Shown here: piece after piece, positions 56,060 to 64,000 of the stretch
How positions within the stretch are numbered: the stretch's first letter is position 1
Layout of the letters: every line of letters begins with the position of its first letter
Source of the DNA: Taeniopygia guttata
Lineage: Eukaryota; Chordata; Aves; Passeriformes; Estrildidae
DNA length: 64,000 nucleotides
Direction of reading: 5' to 3'
Assembly: GCF_048771995.1 (NCBI RefSeq)
Contig: NC_133059.1
Span: forward strand, 263,001 to 327,000
The notes under the pieces: generated by a model
The model's input: the letters and a program-made list of their open reading frames with translations, nothing else
Told to the model about the DNA's origin: nothing
The model's database searches: none
Translations under genes and position numbers: made by a program

Positions 56060-56840
56060 CTAATACCTAAATCTAAACTGTGTTACCGAAAGAATTATTA
56101 CAAAGGTTGTAGTTGATTGTAGGTCTCAGGACCGATCAAAGTACCAAGGCCTGAACAGGTTGTGATCAGGGCCTGAACAGGCCCTGAGGCAAAGCTCACC
56201 TCTAGATGAACCTTCCAAGCAAATGTTGTATTTGTATCCACTCATTAAGGAAGCATGATTAACAACAGGATCAATGCATGTGTTCCTTGATAAAACATGG
56301 ATTTATCTTTCTGTATTTAGAAACAGATAAGGCCCCATCTGGCCTTGTTTGGGGGTGAAGGATCAAAGTCAACTCCCTTGGTTCCTCCTTCAGCCCTGGC
56401 CAGGCTTTGGGAGAAAGCAGTCAGGAGAATGAAAGCAGATGTTCTCGCAGTGGCAGTGATGCCAGCTTGTTTGTTTAACAGTGTAAAAGCTGGGTCCTCT
56501 CACAGCTTTGGGGCTGGAGCCTCATTGCCTGCAGAGGTGGAGGCACCTGCAGGAATTCCCAGTGTCTGGGAGTGGCTCTCCAGTCCTTGGCTTCCCCCAG
56601 CTGATGTGTGGCTGTGGATGATGGTAAAGCCTGAGGCTAACTGGTGATGGATCTTTCCTTAATCACTCCAGGCAATCTCTGGTAGCAATGACTGGATGCA
56701 TTGCTGAGCTTCTTTTGTAATGCTTTGCTAATGATGATGTGCTTTGCTGAGCTTATCCTTTTGTAATTCTTTGCAGCTGTGCATGATATAAATGACACAA
56801 TTCCTTCAGTTGGTGTCTGTGTCTTTGGTGCTGACCCTGC
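56060..56840 (+). mobile_element. Possible LTR of the env remnant
   Basis: Lies directly 3' of the env remnant. Contains atgatataaatgac (TATA-like) at about 56785-56797 and a ttggtgtctgtgtctttgg end. No boundaries or duplication could be fixed. Confidence 0.3.
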
Positions 56841-57660
56841 CCACTGGTGAGACAGGGCCCCCTCCAGCCTAGAGTGTTACCTAGGAAGAGAAAAGCCATC
56901 ACTCCAAATGTCCCCCCTTCCTCCTTGTTCCCCCCACTTTATACCATGAGCGTGATGCCTGCCCTATGGTCTGGGGTATCCCCAGGGTCAGTGGGGGTCA
57001 CCTGTCCTGGCTGTGTCCCCTCCCAAGCTCCCCCGCAGCCCCAGCCCCTCTCCAGCATGGCCAGAGGAGGGGCAGGCCAGGCTTTGGCTCAGTGGGAGCT
57101 CAGCAAGAACAAAAGCATCTCTGTGTGCCCAGCCCTGTGCTCAGCACCCGGCCCAGCAGCAGTGTCTCAGTGAATGCTTGTGAATGGAGTCCTCCCTCCT
57201 TTGTCCAGGTGGTTTCAACATTGTGTTGCAATCCCTGTCGCTGGCTTGTGTGTTTTTAAAAACTTCTTAGAAGAGTATCTTAACAGTACATAACGATAAA
57301 ATATATGACAATTTTATTTGCACGAATTGTCATATCCATATAGCAGCATTTTTTAATAATTTTGACTATGTTTAAATGAGATCACCAAGAGAGACTATAG
57401 CTCTGCACAGACATGTGCAGGCATGCCTAGGAATTTGGCTTGCCTGCAGTTTATCTGTCTCAGTTAAAGGCAGGTGCAGCCTTTTGCTTCCATGGACATT
57501 GATGAGCTGGTAGATGTGCTAACAGGGAGAGAGCTCACACACAGCAACTGGTCCTGATCTAATCACACACATTCTTACAGTGCTGTTTGGCTCCAACTTG
57601 CCCAACTGCAGGAATATTTTCAGTTTTCCTTCCTACCTCCTTGGACAGGGATCACCCAAG
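56841..57660. other. No gene recognised
   Basis: Unique sequence between the ERV remnant and the HEPN exon, AT-rich at 57270-57380. It may be intron of the sacsin-like gene. Confidence 0.4.
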
Positions 57661-57678
57661 TTTGGGTAATCAAGCCGT

Positions 57679-58200
57679 TTGGGGCCAAAGGGGTGGGTCC
57701 CATACAAACCTGGCAGTGCTGCCCAGCACCACAGACAGGGAGGCTGTGGCTCCTGGCTGAGCAGCCAGGAGCTCATGGCCCTGACTCCATCTGTCCCCGA
57801 GGCCCTGCGTTGGCTGTGTCAGGCCACGAGTGACCTGCAGGCAGCCCGCAATGACATCCGGCACTGCTGCCCCAACTGGGTGCTCTTCAAAGTGCACCAG
57901 GCCCTGGAGAAGGCACTGGTGGCGGCTGTGCTTTGCCGTGGTGAAGCTTTTGCGGGCCATAGAGGGCTGATGGGTATGGCCCAAAGGCTGGAGGCGGAGG
58001 AGCCGGAGCTGAGGGGCCTTGTCCTGGACGTGCAGTGGCTGTGTGACTGTGGTACGGACGGCAAGGCCACACAGTACCCGAGTTACCATCCCTTTCCCGT
58101 GACCCCCAGTGAGGCCTTCCCCAGCGTGGATGAGGAGGAGGTCCTGAAGCGGGCACAAAAAGTGCTAGTAACACTGAGGGACCATGTGGGCAGAAAGTGA
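57679..58200 (+). CDS. Sacsin-like protein, C-terminal HEPN-domain exon
   Basis: A 173-residue frame ending at TGA 58198-58200. From about residue 41 (EALRWLCQATSDLQAARNDI) it has the four-helix HEPN fold seen at the C-terminus of sacsin (SACS). The pattern includes WLxQA..D...A.ND, WVLFKVHQALEKALVAA, then a helix pair, TQYPSYHPFP and a final long helix (EEEVLKRAQKVLVTLRDHV). Sacsin HEPN dimerises and binds nucleotides, and the parent protein is a large co-chaperone. Here only the terminal part is visible. The true exon start is uncertain: the first ~35 residues have no similarity and an acceptor may lie between 57600 and 57790. The DnaJ and SIRPT parts were not found. Two poly(A) signals follow. 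Sacsin-like paralogs near avian MHC-type regions are known to me only generally. Confidence 0.8.
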   Translation: MGPKGWVPYKPGSAAQHHRQGGCGSWLSSQELMALTPSVPEALRWLCQATSDLQAARNDIRHCCPNWVLFKVHQALEKALVAAVLCRGEAFAGHRGLMGMAQRLEAEEPELRGLVLDVQWLCDCGTDGKATQYPSYHPFPVTPSEAFPSVDEEEVLKRAQKVLVTLRDHVGRK

Positions 58201-58420
58201 CAGGTCCCTACCACGGCGCACGGCACCTGGGCCAAAGGACCATCAGGCGCCCATCAGAGACCCACCATGGACCTGCTGTGGACTCGCCGTGGACTTGCCA
58301 CAAACCTGCCACAGGCCATTCCAGACTGTCCAGCCCTGGCAGGGGAGTTTTGGTGGCAGACCGGGGCCCAGAACACTGGACATCACAGAGTTGCCTGTGC
58401 CATTGGCGTGTCTTGAGTGT

Positions 58421-58445
58421 GCAGTAAATAAAGTGCAAAATAAAT
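58421..58445 (+). terminator. Poly(A) signals of the HEPN gene
   Basis: aataaa at 58427-58432 and a second aataaa about 10 bp further, 225-240 bp after the stop, in a compact 3' UTR. Confidence 0.7.
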
Positions 58446-58589
58446 GCTGCAATGCTGGAAGACCTTTCACTGACAGTGGAGTCAGGGACATGAAGAAGTC
58501 ATGGGCAATAGGTGTGGAGAAGGTGGATGGGGTGATGAGGGAGTTTGGAGAACTGTGTTTGGTCAATTTTGGCTAGCCAGGGGCTCACC

Positions 58590-59025
58590 GAGCCACTCCA
58601 TTACGTCCCCTCGTTGACTGAAAAGGAGAAGAAAACGTGATAAAAATCCCACGGGTCAGGGAGATCACTCACCAATTACTGCCACAGTGAGAACAGACTC
58701 ACCTTGGGGAAATGAATTTCTTTTAGAACCAATTAAACAGAGTAGGAAAATGAGAAATAAGAATAATCCTAAAACCACCTCCCCCTACCCTCCCTTCTTC
58801 CCAGACTCAGCTTTATTGCACTCGGGCGGTGGAATGCCGATGGAAGTCCGATTCCTGCGGTGCGTGCAGGAATTGCCAGACCTGTCCCCCGGGAGCGCTG
58901 CTCCTAAAACGGAGCCTACTCCCACCGGACGTAGCTTGACAGCCAGTGAAGATAAAGTCCAAGGACCTCAGGATTCTTCTGCCGTGGGGTCAGAATGTCT
59001 TTCTGGTCCCATGTTGGGCACCAAA
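58590..59025 (-). mobile_element. Retroviral leader/gag start remnant
   Basis: Minus strand after the primer-site region (TGGTGCCCAACATGGGAC, 59023-59006). The sequence reads into a decayed leader. No gag domain is recognisable. An acceptor/donor-like region exists near 58670. Confidence 0.4.
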
Positions 59026-59590
59026 CTGCCATGTCCTGTCCCCACTTCGTAAGAGCAGATCTCTTGCCAGCCCTGGCTACCTCTCCACGGGGCGATAGAG
59101 CAGCGAGAGGCACTCTCTGCTGAACCCAGCAGGGCTTTAGAGCGTGCCTTCGTGGGTCCAAGGATATTGCTGATCCCACCGGCAAGGAAGGAGGTGACAC
59201 TCTTCTGGGGATAGGTCCAAGATTTATTGTGATTCCGAGGAGAGCCCCGGAGCCCAACTGCACTCGAAGGGATCCAGCAGAAGAGGGTGAGCTCTGAGCC
59301 TCGAACAGGCCCTGATATAGGGAGGGCGGGGAAACCCGATCAGCCATTTGGGAGAAGACATGGGTGTGGCCCTCCAAGGGAAGGACAACCAGGGTATCCA
59401 CTTAGAAGGGAGGAGGGGAGGGACCCCAGGCCATTGTCCAGTCACTCAGTGACCCTGGCAGAAGCCTCCAGACCAAGGGGAAGGGTGGACAAGTCACCCA
59501 GGAGGGGTCAGGGGCATGGATCAGGGTTTTTGGGATTGATGGGACACACAGGTACTGATGGGAAAACCTGGGATGAACCAAAAGGGCACA
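59026..59590 (-). repeat. LTR, minus orientation
   Basis: Sense strand has a TATA-like ctatatcagg (about 59320), aataaatcttgg (about 59230) and ends just before TTTGGTGCCCAACATG. The 5' border is not exact. Confidence 0.5.
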
Positions 59591-59639
59591 GGAGGGTACA
59601 GAGGGCTAAACCATTTTGAACATACATATAGTGGAAGCT

Positions 59640-59865
59640 AAAAACACAACTCCACACTCTTCCCTGTGGGGATGGTAAGACACTGGCACATGTTGCCCAG
59701 AGCAGCTGTGGCTGTCCCATCCCTGCAAGTGTCTGAGGCCAGGTTGGAGGGGGCTTGGAGCAACCTGGTCTGGTGGCAGGTGTCCCTGCCCATGGCAGGG
59801 GCTGGAATAGGATGAGCTTTGAGGTCTCTCCAGCTCAAACCAGTCTGGGATTCTATGCTGAGGTG
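59640..59865 (+). mobile_element. CR1 LINE 3' end
   Basis: Blocks aggccaggttggagggggct, gagcaacctggtctggtggc and cctgcccatggcaggggctg, then a tail ending gggattctatgctg, which is the CR1 3' terminus. Confidence 0.9.
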
Positions 59866-61480
59866 AAACATCACCATAGTGATGACAAATCCAGGGCTTA
59901 CCAAGCTGCCATGGCATCATGTCCATTGAGTGGTCCCTGCCAAGGTCAAAGGGCAGCTCCTCAGGAGACAGGGTCATCTGACTGGGCCAAGGCTGCAGAA
60001 GTGGGGTGCCATCGCTCAGCGCTGAAGGCTCAGGTGCCCTGACAGGTGCCTTGACCCTTGACCAGTAGAACGTGGAGGCTTTTGTGCCTTCAAGGCGGGG
60101 CAGCCTGAGCACATGGCTTCTGCCTCTGCTGCCTGTGGCTCTCCCCTGTCTGGGCAAGGGATGCGAGCTGAGCTGAGGCTGGACATGCCACCAGTGCGTG
60201 GCGTGTCTGTCAGCCTCAGGGACCATAGAAATGGGGGTGGCTCCAGCCAGGAGGATGCATTGCTGCTACTCACTGTGACAGAAAACATGGAAAACAGCAA
60301 GTTTTGGTTGCAAGATACAGCTTAAAGACTAACTAGCAGATGAGAGAAAGGAATGTAAAAGTAGACACACGGGATGTTGAACAGAACTGGAAGCAGAGGA
60401 AAAACAGATTATAAGGCACCTAAGTGGGTTTTGTGGCACAGTTATGTGACAAGAAACAACAGTGCCTGCCCTAAGAGAAGTTCAAGGCAAGGGCACTTCC
60501 AATTTGGAGGGCTCACAGTGCATATGACCACCAGAGATCTCTTTAGATGATCCTCCAAGACCATAAAAGGACTTCCAGCAAGAGGCAGAGGTGGGTAAAA
60601 TAGTTCTATGAGAAGTAATGTTTATGTATGAGCTAGGAACTACCTTGTGATATGTATGATCATGGTGGAATAAACCCCCTCAGCATTCTTGCTCACATGA
60701 TGCAGGGCAGGCTTCTTCTTAACTCCGTAACTGCTTCCACAGGAATGTCTGTACACTCCTCCTGGATAACTTGATTCTTCTTCCACAATTTTTTCTTCCA
60801 CATTCCTCCTTTCTGAGATGAGGTTGATCACAAGTTTCCGGTTCACTTGATCTCCTATCACCCAGGGTTGGGATTCTGCTTTTCACTTTGCTAAGTTATT
60901 TTAAAATATGCCCTCAACCCTTGACCTTCTCATCCTCAGCCAATTCTTGAGTATTTTCAGGATCAAGAATTCCTCCCTCCTAGCAGAGGTCATAGAAAGA
61001 TGAGTGAATTATACAAGTTTCAAATTTGGTCTGTCATCATTAATGGAAAACTTGATCTGGGAGGGAAAGGATCGCAGAGAATTGCAGCTTCAGCCCTTGC
61101 CTAGGAATTGTTCCTGATCTCCAAAAACCAGGGGGCTTCTATGCTTTGAAGAATAGTCTTTGCATGATCTCTACAGCCCAGCTTTTACCTTCCTCAGAGG
61201 GCTCCCTCCCACAGTATGTCACACCAGTCTGGCACAGTTCCTGTGCAGGTGACATCCACTGTCACCAACCACAGGACCACTTTTCCTTTACCCACTGCCA
61301 GTGAGAGCGAGCATGGATCATTACATTTTTTCCCACATAAGATATGGAACAGAAATCCCTGTTATAAATCCTGCCAATTCTTTCTGAATTTGTACATACA
61401 AGCAAAGACACCTTGCACAGAATCTACCTTCTTGGAACCCTGGTGATCAGTGGCACAAAGTCTAGCGGTGGAGCCTGGAG
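59866..61480. other. No gene recognised
   Basis: Unique DNA with short open frames without domains. 60930-60990 has a tcaagaattcctccct phrase also seen at 21295-21315, possibly shared repeat. Confidence 0.4.
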
Positions 61481-62365
61481 GACAATGCTGAGCCCAGTCC
61501 TTTCTGACACCTTTGTTAGTAAACTGGGTGATGGGGCCAGGGTGTGCCCTCCCACAAACTGGGAGCAGTGGCTGAGCTGCCAGAGAGAAGTGCTGCCATC
61601 CAGAGGGACAGTTCAACAAGGGTGACAGTTCAATGGCAAGTGCTGAGCCGTGTCCTTGGGAAGGAACAGGCACAGGCACTGGTATCTGCTGGGGGCCACC
61701 CAGTTGAAAAACTGAAGTTTGGCAGGGTCCTGCTGGACACCAGGATGCCCACGGGCCAGCAATGCGCTCCTGCAGCAATGCAGAACAGCGTCCTGGGCTG
61801 CACTGGCAGCTGTGACACAGCTGGTGGAGGGAGGGGATCCTTTCCCTCTGCTCCACACCAGTGAGGCCAGCCCTGGAGTGCTGGGCCCAGAGCTGGGCTG
61901 CCCAGTACAGGAGACAGGGACAGACTGGACAGAGTCCAGCTCAGGGCCATGAAGATGAGGGAGGGACTGGAGCATCTCTGCCGTGAGGAGAGGCTGAGAG
62001 AGCTGGCACTGCCCAGCCTGGAGCAGAGCAGGCTCAGGGCATCTCATCCCTGGGGATAAACACCCGGGGGGAGGCTGCAGAGGGGACAGAGCCAGGGACA
62101 GCCCCAGGGGCCTCGGGCACCAGGTGACACACAGGAGGGGCCCTCCGAGCTCAGGAGACACTTCTGCACTGGGTGGGTGTCTGAGCACTGGTGCAGGTGC
62201 CCAGGGAGGTGGTGGATCTCCATCCCTGGAGAGACTCAAAAGCCACCTGGACGCGTCCTGGGCAGCCGGCTCTGGGTGGCCCTGATGGAGCAGGGGCTGG
62301 GCAAGGTGACCTGCAGAGGTGCCTCCAGCCTCCCCCAGCCCCAGATTCTGGGACTCTGGGAATAA
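61480..62365 (+). mobile_element. CR1 LINE fragment, ~0.9 kb
   Basis: Long CR1 3' half: tttgttagtaaactgggtga, the cctgctggacaccaggatgc region, ggtgaggagaggctgaga-type block at about 61980-62000, gagcagagcaggctcagggc, and the closing ggtggtggatctccatccct and gagactcaaaagccacctgg. Confidence 0.88.
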
Positions 62366-64000
62366 ACAGTTTCCTAAGGACAAATGAAAAAGCTCCATGC
62401 ATGGCAGGTTTCTCCTGCTCTCACCAAAGTGGTTCATGTCACATGTCTCCTTTCTGCAGATTCCTCCCTGGAGTGAGGATGCCTCTCAAGGTCATGCCTT
62501 GAGGCTGAGAGAAATGTTTGCCCGTGGTCATTGGTTTGGATGAGTAGCATCAATCTTTAAGAATTGGTTTTGCTGGCTTGACTAGAATTGCTGCAATGTT
62601 GCTTCAAAATATAATGCACTATACTGGAAGTTATAGTTCCCTGTACTGAGTAATAAATAACCCAGAGAAAGATCTATTAGTTTAATCATGATCATAATAA
62701 ACTCTTTATTTTTCTATAAATATATCTTACATCCTATGGAACAGAGTTTTGTAAAGGTTCAACTGCATCTATGCTATCCTTTAAAGATAAACTACTGACT
62801 AAATCTAAGCCTGCATCCAGCTGCAGCCTGCCTCCTCTGAGACATTCAGGAAGCAAGGAGGTCCTTTCTGCACCTCGTGTCTCCTGCCTGCTGCCTGCAG
62901 AGCTCTCCAGGTGGTCCTGTCGGTCTTGGGCCAGCTGTGCCTGCAGAGGGACACCTGAAAGAGGCACAAGGCCCGGCTCAGACAAGCCCAGGCTGGCAGG
63001 AGCACCTGCAGCCCCACGGTACCCGCTCCCGGGGCAGACACAGCCTCCAGCTCCAGCCCTCACCCACACTGTGCCCTGGGGCAAGGGGAAAGGAACAGGC
63101 TCCCAGACAGAACAGAGCTCAGATGATCAACAAGTCCAGTTCAAGGCCGGTAAAGCCTTCCCACATACATCCCTCAGCCACCACAGGTCAGTTAGAGAGA
63201 GTTCTGAGGGGATTTAGGAACCCAACTCTGATTTCCAAAGCACACTTTTGGGCCACTGACCCCTTTCTCCACAGGCTGTGCGTCAGCAGGAGGGCTGTTG
63301 CTCCCCATAGCTGCTGGAGGACTCTTCCATTTCAAAAGTTGACCGATTTTGATGGGCAGACTCGTGGACAGGAAACGTAATGTAGTCTGGGAGGAACACT
63401 CTCCTAAAAGTTCTGATTCTTCTCCTTTCAGGTTCCACCTGCACATTGGATGGGAGAGAGGGTCACAGAAACCTGTCAGCAAACATGCACAGGCTGCCCC
63501 TCTCTCTCTGCCCCTCGGCATGCTGCAGACCTTTGCTGCTTCCCCCCTTGATGCTGCTCTTGCCCAGCTCGCTCAGCCTGTCCCAGCTTCCTTTCCACCC
63601 TTCCCCGACCTCTTGCAGCTCCACTCCAGCGCTCCTTTGGGCAGGAGCTGCCAGACCTGCAGCCAGGATTTCAAGTCCATGCTAAGCAGGATTTAGGCAG
63701 TGCCACGAGGACATGCTCTCCATCAGGGAGGAAGGCAAGAGCAAACACCCCCAGCATTTCCTTCCCTGGGGCTGGTCTGCCAGGAGTGCTGTTCCACCTC
63801 TCCTGTGTAGAGCTTCCATGGCCCCATCCCCGAGAGCCCCACTGCCCTCTCTTGGAGCAGCAATGGCCAGATCAGTCTGTCATTCTCTGCTGCCACTCAG
63901 GACGAGTTCTCCCCTTGCAGGCACACGTCCTGGTGTGGATCAGCACTCAGCTTTCCTCTCTTCTCTCCCCACTGGCTGCTCTCAGATGGCCAAGGCCAAA
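62366..64000. other. No gene recognised to the window end
   Basis: A minus-strand aataaa (about 62702-62712) could end a gene entering from the right, and GC-rich blocks at 62810-63080 and 63480-63680 have exon-like composition. No protein domain or consistent splice pattern was identified. Confidence 0.4.

Noticed and set aside
63192..63696. Open frames on both strands near the right end
   Set aside because: Low-complexity Leu/Pro/Ser products without domains. An exon entering from the right cannot be judged from this window.

Overview
The window looks like genomic DNA of a bird, most likely a passerine. The evidence is CR1 LINE fragments, a family-14 olfactory receptor, a poly-zinc-finger exon with an avian-style acidic/basic leader, a PIM1-like kinase, a sacsin-like HEPN exon, MHC class II beta pieces and several avian-type endogenous retroviruses (ERVs). 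This family mix resembles MHC-bearing or gene-family-rich avian microchromosomes. That placement is inference from gene content.

Layout. 1-8190: satellite of about 0.7 kb monomers with two alternating length classes. 8190-10260: C2H2 zinc-finger terminal exon, 3' UTR and a possible LTR. 10440-11050: a minus-strand MHC class II promoter module (X1/X2/Y boxes) and, just beyond it, the transmembrane and tail exons of a class II beta chain with no beta-1 or beta-2 exons. 11640-20085: an ERVL-like LTR piece, then an 8.2 kb minus-strand provirus with two LTRs, tRNA-Phe-type primer site, Gag, Pro, Pol and Env. Its Gag-Pol is alpharetrovirus-like and its Env is gamma-type. 20086-27484: a 198-bp fold-back element, a decayed plus-strand ERV with protease and RNase H scraps, a half copy of the fold-back, and a minus-strand ERVL-like element whose gag is broken by a 47-bp x7 minisatellite. 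28200-29480: GC-rich promoter-like DNA with six ZNF143/STAF-type sites. Part of it is duplicated at 47645-48210. 29500-39050: minisatellites, CR1 fragments and LTR scraps. 39326-40258: intact olfactory receptor gene (minus). 41389-41781: solo LTR of the same family as the large provirus, with a 6-bp target-site duplication. 43300-47160: local tandem repeats of about 190 bp and 65 bp. 49560-52406: five-exon PIM1-like kinase with a CpG-rich first exon, followed by a decayed PIM duplicate. 54700-56840: remnant of another ERV env and a possible LTR. 57679-58432: sacsin-like HEPN terminal exon with poly(A) signals. 58590-59600: minus-strand LTR plus leader. 59640-64000: CR1 fragments and sequence without recognised genes.

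Host genes with intact-looking coding sequence are the zinc-finger exon, the OR14 receptor, the PIM1-like kinase and the HEPN exon. They are unrelated in function and belong to families that multiply in birds. The rest is mainly repeats: the retroviral layers show insertion, decay, recombination to a solo LTR, and probably ectopic recombination at the large provirus. No tRNA, rRNA or CRISPR array was seen.
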